Below, one piece after another: positions 1-8,300 of a stretch of DNA of 64,000 bases. Below the pieces are notes generated by a model that saw nothing but the letters and a program-made list of their open reading frames with translations, made no database searches and was not told the origin of the DNA. The position numbers were made by a program, and so were the translations under genes. Location: the NCBI RefSeq assembly GCF_900115955.1, contig NZ_FOYL01000003.1, positions 653,117 through 717,116 of the forward strand, written 5' to 3'. This DNA comes from Lentzea waywayandensis (lineage in GTDB: Bacteria > Actinomycetota > Actinomycetes > Mycobacteriales > Pseudonocardiaceae). Position 1 is the first letter of the stretch. Each line of letters begins with the position of its first letter.

Positions 1-1725
1 GGTCTCCCAGCTCCAACGGTCTGGGGTGTTGGACGAGCGCAGACGCAGAACCGATCGCTGAAGCGCCCGGCCGCCACCGTCCAGCTTCAGCTCGTAGTCA
101 CCATCCTCGAGTTCCTGCTCGGCGAGGTCGACGAGCAGGAGTCCTCGCGAGCTTCGCCACTCTTTGCATTCGCTCACATCGCCAGTGTCGAGTTGTGTAC
201 GCGTCAGCGTCAGTTGCAGGTCTCCTTCGAGCTGCGACACGGCGCGGATCTCAGGAGGGCAGAGTCTGGACCACTTCCGGAGGTTGCCAGGCAGCTTCAG
301 CCCACCGGCGATGCTGAGCTGAGAAGAGATCACTGGAACCAGCGCGTTTAGGTCAGCGTGCTTCGGCTCTAAGGCTGGGGCGACAAGGACCTGAAGATCC
401 GTGGTAAGTGCCCAGCCCTGTGGAAGCCCGCGCATCGAGCTGTACGTCTTGTAACCAGGGCGCGCGACCTTCTTAAGAAGGTGGGTGACCTGGTTGAGTA
501 GTGCTCCCTCGTCCTTGATGAGGAGAAGGAAGTCCTCTCCTAGCTGGACCCGCTCGCATTCCACGAAGCCATTGGTCTGTTCGTCCCGCCGGAGCGGGAC
601 CAGTCTGCGCGGATGACGCCTGGCCTCGATGCCAGTGCGCGGGTCCGCAACGTGAAGCATCCCCTCAGCCATCGACTTGGAGTCGATGTCGGCGGCGGAC
701 CGCGGACGCACCGACCCACCAGCAAGGGGGAGCATGTCTAGCGTTGGCCCGCCCTCGGCACTCAGAACCTTAAGTTCCTCCGGCGGCGAGCCTGCTGGCA
801 TTGTCGCGAGGAACGACAGTTGCAGGGCGGGCTGAGGGAAGCGCTGCAGTTGCGCGATCAGATGGACGTCGCCAGCCTTCCTCCCCGACGATGCTGTCAC
901 CACGCCCGCAAGAGTGTTGTCCCAACTGAGCAGCTCCGTAGCGGCAATCTCTGCAATCCGCTCTCGAGCACCGGCTCGCTGCCACAGCCGCTCAAGGTTC
1001 TTGCTGGCTGGGCAAGGGACTTGCTGGATCCAGGTATCCAGCATGCGCGCCATGTCAGCTGGTGGTAGCTCGCTACCTGGCGGGAGGCCGAACTGACGGA
1101 ACATCTGGGTGAGGTGCCGCCGGTCCGCTGCGCGAATGAGGGCTTGAGAGAGCGGAAGGCCAACGTAGCGGTGCGACAGGGCATAGGCAGTCGGGACGCC
1201 ATAGCGACCGTCCGCAAACGTGAGCCAGTCGTTCAGGCCGCGCCAGAGCTGCTCCGCCGCAGACCTGTAGGCGAACTGGAGACGCTCCTGCTCCGCCTCG
1301 TTGTCGACCTTAAGGACTGAGGCGAGACGTGGGTAGTACGCGTGGGCGGCAAACGAGGCGTCGCTGCCCATCGTCTCGGCGGCCAATGTGAAGACTGCGA
1401 GGAGGGCAACCGTTGGCGGTGGCTTCAGCTGAGACCCTTGGTTCTCGGACCGGCCGACTGATCGTCGCCAACGGGCCAGATGCTGAAGGTGCGCCCGAAA
1501 GACATCAGTCGGTCCGCAGTCTAGAACGAGGGTCGACAGCGCAGCCTCGGTCAGCTCACGGGTGGCGTCCTCGGGTGACAGTGACAGGCGCGACGACACC
1601 TTGGCGAGCACGCCGTCGTCCATGTCGAGGTAGACCGGCCGACCGGCCTGCATTTCGGTGAACACCGTCTCGCAGATCGCAGTGTTCCAGCGCAGATAGC
1701 GCTCCCACGCGCTTGACGTCTCCAC
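1..1725 (-). CDS. Large unrecognised protein, C-terminus beyond the window
   Basis: Reading the minus strand from a GTG at 1725 gives 575 uninterrupted codons down to base 1, so the gene is partial at its 3' end. A good ribosome site (GAAGGGAG) lies 4 bases before the GTG. The product starts METSSAWERYLRWNTAI. The first half looks helical and rich in Trp/Leu/Arg, with the segment 'YALSHRYVGLPLSQALIRAA' near residue 190. The last 200 residues look beta-rich and end in a stretch resembling an Ig-like sandwich ('DGDYELKLDGG'). I see no P-loop, nuclease or helicase motif in the visible part. It lies on the same strand as the integrase at 2446-3939, next to a tRNA gene, so it is probably cargo of an integrated element. 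I cannot name its family. A defence-island role is only a guess from location. Confidence 0.7.
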   Translation of the reverse strand, partial: METSSAWERYLRWNTAICETVFTEMQAGRPVYLDMDDGVLAKVSSRLSLSPEDATRELTEAALSTLVLDCGPTDVFRAHLQHLARWRRSVGRSENQGSQLKPPPTVALLAVFTLAAETMGSDASFAAHAYYPRLASVLKVDNEAEQERLQFAYRSAAEQLWRGLNDWLTFADGRYGVPTAYALSHRYVGLPLSQALIRAADRRHLTQMFRQFGLPPGSELPPADMARMLDTWIQQVPCPASKNLERLWQRAGARERIAEIAATELLSWDNTLAGVVTASSGRKAGDVHLIAQLQRFPQPALQLSFLATMPAGSPPEELKVLSAEGGPTLDMLPLAGGSVRPRSAADIDSKSMAEGMLHVADPRTGIEARRHPRRLVPLRRDEQTNGFVECERVQLGEDFLLLIKDEGALLNQVTHLLKKVARPGYKTYSSMRGLPQGWALTTDLQVLVAPALEPKHADLNALVPVISSQLSIAGGLKLPGNLRKWSRLCPPEIRAVSQLEGDLQLTLTRTQLDTGDVSECKEWRSSRGLLLVDLAEQELEDGDYELKLDGGGRALQRSVLRLRSSNTPDRWSWET

Positions 1726-1884
1726 CGGACTCCCTTCGTCGGCCCAATACCGACCAGCTCACAGCCGATCTTGGGACCGATGGCGGTCACGCGTCCGCCC
1801 TCGTCGACACATCGGAACGCACCCCGGCCGAGTTACAGGCGTCACTTGGAATGCTGACCGTCGTACACATCCGCCGCAATTGCG

Positions 1885-2264
1885 TCTTCGGGTGGTCGTG
1901 GTGCGCCTGGAAACAGGTGGCCGGCGGAATGACGCTCGCGTCGCCGACGGTCGTGCTCGACCAGATCGGCGGGCCTGAGCTGTTCATGCACGGCCTGGAC
2001 CACAAGGTGTACCGGCTCAGCGTGCGCGACGGCAGGTGGCAGCCGTGGGCGGAAATCGCCAGCCCGCAGCTCATGCGCGGCAGCGCGAGTGCATCCAGGT
2101 CGGGCGACGGGAGCCCGCAGGTGCTGTTCGAGGGACCGAACGGTCAGATCTTCCGCTCCGTTCGCGGTAGCGGTGGTCTCACCTCGGCGACCCAGCGGGG
2201 CGTTCGATTGGAGCGTGCGGCGGCTGGACTTAACCCGGCAGTGTGCAGGAACCGATCTCGTTGA
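1885..2264 (+). pseudogene. Fragment of a PLL/tectonin-like beta-propeller protein
   Basis: The plus frame through 1885-2175 reads 'GWSWCAWKQVAGG', then 'GGPELFMHGLDHKVYRLSV', then 'GRWQPWAEIASP' and 'GPNGQIFRSV'. This is the blade pattern of PLL-like/tectonin propellers (W-x-x-W, a Gly pair, 'LFV-G-D-x-x-vyr'). Only about two blades remain. The frame loses similarity after about 2175 and stops at 2264. The nearest upstream start (1713) lies inside the divergent gene's 5' end and has no convincing ribosome site. Best read as a decayed remnant inside the island. Such domains often bind sugars on secreted proteins, but nothing functional is claimed here. Confidence 0.4.
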
Positions 2265-2413
2265 CTCGCTGCTGCGAACGCCTCCCACAACAGGTTGAAG
2301 GGATGGTTTGCGCCGTATCGGTCACGCTCGCCTTTGCGGGCGAAGACGCCGGTCAACCTGGGGCTGCGCTATGTGAAGGCCTCACCAAGATCATCGAGAC
2401 GCTGCTCGCCATG

Positions 2414-2680
2414 TCAAGAGGCGTCGTCTCCCGCCTGGCTATCGGCTACTGCACGCGGAGCGACGATCGTGCGATGCCCAGATGTGGTGACGACGAGGCG
2501 CTCGTGCGCGAGCTGGGTGATGGCTCGGTGGGCTGTGCTTGGTGCGACGCGATAGGTAGCGGCCAGATCGCCTGTAGAAGGAACTGTTGCACCGCAAGGA
2601 AGTTGGCTGGTTGCGATCTTGCCGCGTAGGTCATCCGCAATAGAAGCGTATGTGGCCGGTCGCCCAGGTCCACTGGCCAT
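2414..2680 (-). pseudogene. GntR-type winged-helix module, out of frame with the integrase
   Basis: In this minus-strand frame the sequence reads 'MASGPGRPATYASIADDL', 'LPCGATVPSTGDLAATYRV', 'STAHRAITQLAHERLVV'. This matches a GntR-family N-terminal winged helix (about 70 residues). No ligand-binding domain follows, and the frame ends 'AVADSQAGDDAS'. The module directly follows the integrase body but is one frame off it. From memory, related actinobacterial integrases carry such a helix as an in-frame C-terminal extension, so I infer a frameshift at about 2680-2710. It could also start independently at the ATG at 2680, but no Shine-Dalgarno precedes it. DNA-binding similarity is clear; expression is uncertain. 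Confidence 0.55.
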
Positions 2681-3939
2681 AGCTGGTGATGTGCCAGAGC
2701 GGGGTTCGACTGGCTGGCCAGCGGTAGTAGACGTGCAAGAGCGGCGCTGGCGCGTTGGTCGGCTTCTCTGATCCAGGCTGAGTAGTACTTGAGAGTGGTG
2801 CCGCCGTCGGCGTGGCCGAGTCGGCCCGCCACGGTGCGAACGTCTACGCCGGCGCTGATGAGTTCGGTGGCGTTGAAGTGGCGCAGCTTGTGCCAGCTGG
2901 TTGCGATACCGAGTTTGCGAACTAGGCGCCGGTACCACCCGGTGACGGCATCCGGCCGTCGCGGAGCGAGTCCATCAGAGTTGGCAGAGAACAGGAACGA
3001 GTCGTTAGACAGCGCAGTGCCAACGTGCGCTGCGCGCTGTCTGCAATGGCAGTGGTAGGTCGTGAGCATGGCGACGGTCTTGTGGTCGAGCAGGATGTGG
3101 CGGCGGGTATGGAGTTTGGTGTCTTTCTCGCGCAGCACGGTGCCTACGTGGGCGATGCTGCGCTCGATGACCAGCTGCCGTCGGTCGGGATCGAAGTCGC
3201 GCCAGCGAAGGGCACACAGTTCTCCACGACGAGCACCGCTGGCCATGGCCAGCCACACCATCGGGCCGAAGTCCGGGTCGTTCAAGGCTGCCGCAAGGAT
3301 CCGCGTTGCTTGCTCCTGACTGGGCGGCTGAGGCCGCGGAGGCTCGCTGGACGGTGGCCGGGTGCCGACGACGGGGTTGCGGATCAACCAACCCCATCGC
3401 ATGGCGCTCTGATAGGCCGCACCAATGAGGAAGTGCAGTTTGCGGACAGTTGAGCGAGCCAGCGGTCGGCAGAGGTGTTCGTCGTCCCGTAATCGGGGGG
3501 ATGAGGGTTCGGCGCAGTGCTCACGGCAGCGCAGGAGCTGTGCGTAACAGTCTTCGAGAATCTCGGGCGTCAGATCCCGGATCTGGATGTGGCCGATCAT
3601 GGGCACGACGTGGGTGGAAGCGAGCTCGAAGTATCGCTGCCGGGTCGTCTCGCTTATGGCCAACAGCAGGATGTGTCGGTTGATCAGCTCGGCAACGTTA
3701 GCGTTGCCCTGACCGTGGCTGCGGCAGACGGCCAGTAGGCGTTGGCGGACGTCCTCCACCTCGAGGAGTGCGTCGGGGCCGTCCGGGACGGTCTCGCTGA
3801 CGTAGCACGGGCGCCTGGTCGCTGGGTTGATGCCCGCGTAGACGCGGACGCGCCAGGAGCCGCTGGGAAGTTGCTGGACGTTGCCGCGTGCGGGCTTCGG
3901 ATGGGTGCGTCGGGTGGACGCGCTGATGACACGACTCAT
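2446..3939 (-). CDS. Tyrosine-type site-specific integrase
   Basis: A 497-residue lambda-type integrase. It has an N-terminal arm/core-binding region ('GSWRVRVYAGINPATRRP', then a SAM-like helical segment), followed by a catalytic domain with all the expected boxes: Arg in 'ASGARRGELCALRW', His/Arg in 'WHKLRHFNATEL', and His plus the nucleophile Tyr in 'GRLGHADGGTTLKYYSAW'. The last ~85 residues (after 'ALARLLPLASQSNP') look like out-of-frame translation of what should be a GntR-like tail. Catalytic residues lie upstream, so activity may survive. The start codon is 56 bases from the 3' end of a tRNA-Arg, the usual position for an integrase next to its attachment site. It would catalyse insertion and excision of the element that extends left of the window. 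No second copy of the tRNA 3' end is visible in 1-3990. Confidence 0.9.
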   Translation of the reverse strand: MSRVISASTRRTHPKPARGNVQQLPSGSWRVRVYAGINPATRRPCYVSETVPDGPDALLEVEDVRQRLLAVCRSHGQGNANVAELINRHILLLAISETTRQRYFELASTHVVPMIGHIQIRDLTPEILEDCYAQLLRCREHCAEPSSPRLRDDEHLCRPLARSTVRKLHFLIGAAYQSAMRWGWLIRNPVVGTRPPSSEPPRPQPPSQEQATRILAAALNDPDFGPMVWLAMASGARRGELCALRWRDFDPDRRQLVIERSIAHVGTVLREKDTKLHTRRHILLDHKTVAMLTTYHCHCRQRAAHVGTALSNDSFLFSANSDGLAPRRPDAVTGWYRRLVRKLGIATSWHKLRHFNATELISAGVDVRTVAGRLGHADGGTTLKYYSAWIREADQRASAALARLLPLASQSNPALAHHQLWPVDLGDRPHTLLLRMTYAARSQPANFLAVQQFLLQAIWPLPIASHQAQPTEPSPSSRTSASSSPHLGIARSSLRVQ

Positions 3940-3951
3940 GCCACAGGCTAG

Positions 3952-3989
3952 GCCCGAAAAAGAAGACCTGCAGCGTGTCGCTGCAGGTC
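3952..3989 (-). terminator. Terminator of the tRNA-Arg gene
   Basis: A perfect 11-bp stem (GACCTGCAGCG) with a 3-nt loop at 3965-3989 is followed on the minus strand by TTCTTTTT. It lies 6 bases after the tRNA 3' CCA. This is a classic intrinsic terminator for the tRNA. It is placed between the tRNA and the integrase start, so it is part of the host-side junction. Confidence 0.85.
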
Positions 3990-3994
3990 AACAG

Positions 3995-4069
3995 TGGTGC
4001 CCCCGGCAGGATTCGAACCTGCGCTCCCGCCTCCGGAGGGCGGTGCTCTATCCCCTGAGCTACGGGGGC
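3995..4069 (-). tRNA. tRNA-Arg (anticodon CCG)
   Basis: The minus strand folds as a full cloverleaf: acceptor GCCCCCG (4069-4063) pairs with CGGGGGC (4005-3999), the D-arm has GCTC...GAGC, the anticodon stem CCGCC/GGCGG encloses CTCCGGA with anticodon CCG, and the T-loop is TTCGAAT. The discriminator is A and the CCA end is encoded (3997-3995). It reads Arg CGG codons, which are frequent in high-GC genomes. Its 3' end is the probable attB site for the neighbouring integrase. Confidence 0.97.
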
Positions 4070-4190
4070 CGTAGCTACGTGGAAGATCCTAGCGCACTCG
4101 CGCGACTGTGTTTCACACCTACCCCCGACTGGCGGGAAGCGTGGCCTCGGTCACTGCATCGTGGGAGTGGGAATACGCCGGATTGCACTC

Positions 4191-4212
4191 ATGCGCATAT
4201 CGCTATATGTTC
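4191..4212. promoter_or_regulatory. Possible metal-sensor operator before the efflux gene
   Basis: An AT-rich imperfect inverted repeat (ATGCGCATAT-cgct-ATATGTTC) stands out in GC-rich DNA, directly upstream of the cation-efflux gene. ArsR/SmtB-type operators before CDF genes often have this look (ATAT-flanked dyads). No regulator gene is adjacent. The site is weak by symmetry alone. Confidence 0.3.
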
Positions 4213-4218
4213 CGGAGC

Positions 4219-5127
4219 ATGGGTCATGGCCACGGACACGGATCGGCTTCGGCGAGCGGGCAGCACGCCGGCAAGCTGTGGATCGCGTTCGGCATCGGCG
4301 CGGTCTTCATGGTGGTGGAGTTCGTCGTGGGGTTCGCGACGTCCTCGCTCGCCTTGATCTCCGATGCCGCTCACATGCTCACCGACGTGCTCGGGGTCGG
4401 TATGGCGCTGGCCGCGATCATGGTGGCCAAGAGGGCCAAAGCCGGGAAGAACCGCACGTTCGGGTTCTACCGGGCCGAGGTGCTGGCGGCGCTGGCCAAC
4501 GCCGTGCTGCTCTTCGGGGTGGCCGGGTACGTGATCTACGAGGCGGTCGGCAGGTTCCAGGACCCGCCCAGCGTGCCGGGGTGGCCGGTCCTCATCGCGG
4601 CGACGCTGGGGCTCGCGGCGAACCTCGTCTCGTTCAGCGTCCTCAAGGAGGGCGCGAAGGAGAGCATCAACGTCAGGGGCGCGTACCTGGAGGTGCTCGC
4701 TGACCTGATCGGGTCGGTGGGTGTGCTGATCTCGGCGCTGGTGACCATCACGACCAGCTGGAAGTACGCGGACCCGATCATGGGTGTGCTGATCGGCGTG
4801 TGGGTGTTGCCGCGGACGTACAGCCTCGCCAAGAACGCGCTGCACATCCTGTTCCAGCACGCGCCGGTGCGGTTGGACGTCACCGAGATGCAGAAGGCGC
4901 TCACCCAGCTTCCTGGGGTCACCGAGGCGCATGATCTGCACGTGTGGACGCTCACCAGCGGCATGGAGGTGGCTTCCGCTCACCTCACCACCGCGGAGAA
5001 CGCCGACCACGAGAACGTGCTCAAGGCCGCTCAGTCGTTGCTGGCGAGCAAGTACCACATCGAGCACGCGACGTTGCAGGTCGAGGGTGGCTCGTCAGCG
5101 CAGCGGTGCCGGGAGCTTTCGTGGTGA
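4219..5127 (+). CDS. CDF-family divalent cation efflux protein (CzcD/ZitB-like)
   Basis: A 302-residue cation diffusion facilitator. The N-terminus is His-rich ('MGHGHGHGSASASGQH'), typical of Zn/Cd/Co exporters. TM2 carries 'SDAAHMLTDVLG' (the H-x3-D metal site), and the matching site in TM5 is 'YLEVLADLIGSVGVL'. The protein ends in a cytoplasmic ferredoxin-like domain ('ALTQLPGVTEAHDLHVWTLTSG'). About six membrane spans are visible. It exports metal ions from the cytoplasm in exchange for protons. The start is uncertain: ATG 4219 fits the His-rich N-terminus, but ATG 4207 is in frame and neither has a well-spaced ribosome site. It stands alone after the tRNA, so it is the first gene outside the island. 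A possible operator lies at 4191-4212. Confidence 0.93.
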   Translation: MGHGHGHGSASASGQHAGKLWIAFGIGAVFMVVEFVVGFATSSLALISDAAHMLTDVLGVGMALAAIMVAKRAKAGKNRTFGFYRAEVLAALANAVLLFGVAGYVIYEAVGRFQDPPSVPGWPVLIAATLGLAANLVSFSVLKEGAKESINVRGAYLEVLADLIGSVGVLISALVTITTSWKYADPIMGVLIGVWVLPRTYSLAKNALHILFQHAPVRLDVTEMQKALTQLPGVTEAHDLHVWTLTSGMEVASAHLTTAENADHENVLKAAQSLLASKYHIEHATLQVEGGSSAQRCRELSW

Positions 5128-5329
5128 GCCCGGCAGGTCGCGGATCCCGTCCTTAGTGGACTGCGTGCCCGTCCGTGACGGAACGATCGGGTCGCGGGGG
5201 CGTGGCACCGCGACCCACACTCGGCCTCGTTCGAACGGCACCACAAGAGCCTCCCCAGTCACCGCAGACGAATCGTCAAGATCTCATCGAAGTATGTCTG
5301 AAAGGGATAGATCCTTTCAGGTGAACGGG

Positions 5330-5362
5330 AAAGGCCGCGTTCCGTGACGGAACGCGGCCTTT
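5330..5362. terminator. Hairpin terminator between convergent genes
   Basis: A 14-bp perfect stem, AAAGGCCGCGTTCC, with a 5-nt loop, ends in short A/T runs on both sides. It serves the convergent efflux gene (plus) and the GH92 gene (minus, ending 5390). Two lesser hairpins lie in the same 262-bp gap: GGGTCGCGG/CCGCGACCC at 5189-5217 and CTGAAAGG/CCTTTCAG at 5298-5320. No gene is seen in the gap. Confidence 0.75.
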
Positions 5363-5389
5363 CTCAGTCGAACGAAGGTCAGTTACGCG

Positions 5390-8300
5390 TTACAGCCCAG
5401 CGCACTGTCCTGCCTTCGGCCCCTTCACGTCGTTCGCGAAGCCGTTGTTCGACGGGTCGGGGGTGTTGCCCGTGCAGGACAGCGGTCCGCCCACCGAGGT
5501 GGCCGCCACCACTGACCTGGTCTTGTTCGACGTCAGTGACACAGGGCCACCGACCGACGAGTTCTCGATCGCGACCTCCGTCGAGGAACCGTGCACCGAC
5601 ACCGGGCCGCCCACGCGAGTGCCCACGAGCACCACGGAGGCCGCGTTCGCCGCCGACAGCGGGCCCTTGATCTCGCCGCCGAAGACGTAGAGCGTGGCAC
5701 CGCTCGCGACGGTCACCGGGCCGTTCACCGTCGCACCGTCCACATAGGTCACGCCCTTGACCTGCAGCGGACCGTTGACGGTGCCGGTCACCGTGGTGGT
5801 GGCGGCCGGCAGCGGCTTCGACATCAGCTCGAACTCGGCCAGGGCCACGTCGCCGGAGAACTCCAGCCGGTAGAAGTTGTACCGGCCCGGCGAGGCGATC
5901 TTGAACGACCGGGTGTACTGCTGCCACTGGAAGTTCTCGCCGGAACGCTTGTCGACCGTCGACCAGGTCTTGCCGTCGTAGGAGCCCTTCAGCTCCCAGG
6001 CCGACGGCGACGTGCCCGTCTTGGCGTTGGTCAGCGTGTAGAACTCCGCCTTCTCCTTCACGTTCGCGGCCTTGAAGTCGAACGATCGGACCACCGCGGA
6101 GGTCGAGGAGTTGTTGTCGGCCAGTGCACCGACAGCAACGCCGGAAGCGACATCGCGCAACGGCGTCGGGACCGCGTCACCGGTGGTGATCGAGTCCGGC
6201 ACGTCGTTGACGCCGGTGCCCCAGGCGGAGGGCTTCGGGCCCATGTCGAAGTCGATCGTGGCGCCGGCCGCGAGCACGTCGTGCGGCAGCGACGTCTTGT
6301 TCCACGCCTTGCCGTTGACCTTCACGCCCTGCACGTAGATGTTCTTCGCGTTGTTCTTCGGCGCGTTGATGACGAGCTTCTTGCCGTTCTCCAGCTTCAC
6401 GGTCGCCTTGGTGAACAGCGGCGAACCGATCGCGTAGGCCGGCTTGCCCATCTGCAACGGGTAGAAGCCCAGCGACGAGAACAGGAACCACGCCGACATC
6501 TCGCCGTTGTCCTCGTCACCCGCGTAGCCCTGGCCCTGCTGCGAGCCGACGTACAGGCGCGACAGGATCTCGCGCACCTTCTCCTGGGTGCCCGAGGGCT
6601 TGCCCGCGTAGTTGTACATGTAGGCGATGTGGTGCGACGGCTGGTTGGAGTGGCCGTACTGGCCCATCCGCACGTCCCGCGCCTCGATCATCTCGTGGAT
6701 CACGCCGCCGTAGCCGCCGGGGAACTTCGCGGTCTCCGGCAGGGTGAAGAACGAGTCGAGCTTCTGCGCCAGCTTGTCCCGTCCGCCGTACAGGTTCGCG
6801 AGACCCTGCCCGTCGTGCGGCACCGTGAACGCCATGTTCCAGCCGTTCGTCTCGGTGTAGTCGTAGCGCCAGTCCTGCGGGTTGTACTTCGCGGGGTCCT
6901 CGACGCGCCACGAACCGTCGACGTTGCGGTTCTGGAAGAACTCGATCCGCTTGTCGAACGTCAGCACGTAGTTCTGGGCGCGGTTGAGGAAGTACTCGTA
7001 CTCCTCGGCGTACCGCTTCTCGCCCGTCTTCTCGTGCAGTGCCTTCGCCATCGACGCGATGCCGAAGTCGTTGACGTAACCCTCGATCGCCCACGACCAC
7101 GCCTCGTCCAGCTGGTCGTTGCCGGTGTAGCCGAGGAAGATCGACTTGTCCATGCCCTTGCGGCCGACGTTGTTGCTCGGCGGCACGACGGACGCGTTCT
7201 TCACCGCGGCGTCGTAGGCGGCCTTGATGTCGAAGTTCGACACGCCCTTCAGATACGCGTCGGCGAACGCCACGTCGGAGCTCGTGCCGGTCATCAGGTC
7301 CGCGTAACCGGGGGAGGACCAGCGCGAGATCCAGCCGCCGTCCTTGTACTGCTGGACGAAGCCCTCGGCCATCTCACCCGCCTTGGACGGCGTGAACAAC
7401 GAGTAGGCGGGCCAGGTCGTGCGGTAGGTGTCCCAGAACCCGTTGTTGACGTAGATCTTGCCGTCGACGATCTTCGCGCCCGTCTGCGTGGGCGTGCTCG
7501 GACCGGTCGCCGGCGCCACCGGGGACGCGTACTTGATCTTGCCGCCGACGTTCTCGTAGCCCGAGTTCGGGTACAGGTACAGGCGGTACATGTTGGAGTA
7601 CATCGTGATCAGCTGCTCTTCGGACGCGCCCTCGACCGAGATGATGCCGAGGATCTTGTCCCACGCGGCCTGCGCGCGGTCGCGCACCGAGTCGAACGTG
7701 TCCGAACCGCTGACCTCCTGCTCCAGGTTGGACTTCGCCTGGTCGACGGAGATCAGCGAGGTGGCGATCCGCAGCTCGACGTTCTTGTCGCCGAACGAGA
7801 AGTAGCCGCCCACGTTGTCGCGGCCCGCGCCGGTCAGCCGGCCGCTCGCCGTGACCGCCTTGTCGACCTTGCCGTAGACGAACAGGCGGGTCGCGCCGGT
7901 GGAGAGGCCGCTCTTGACGTCCGAGTAGCCCGTGACGACGCCGGAAGCGGGGTCGAGAGTGACACCACCGAGGTTGTTCACGTTGTCGAACACGAGGTTC
8001 TTCTGGCCCGTGTCGGCGAACGTGAACCGGAAGATCGCCGCGTGGTCGGTCGGCGCGATCTCGGTCTTCATGCCGTTCTCGAAGGTCACGCCGTAGTAGT
8101 GCGCCTTCGCGACCTCGTTGTCGTGCCTGAACGGCAGCGCACGCAGCGCGCGGTCCTGGGTCGGCGCCTTGTCGGAAGGCATGACCTGGAACGTCTGGCG
8201 GTCACCCATCCACGGGCTGGGCTCGTGGGACGTCGTGAACGCCTGCAGCGTCGGCAGGTTCTGCGCGTTGTTGCGCTGCGCGTACTCGTACAGCCAGCTC

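Noticed and set aside
2243..2629. A 128-codon plus-strand frame opposite the GntR-like module
   Set aside because: No domain pattern; the minus strand carries a recognisable winged helix.
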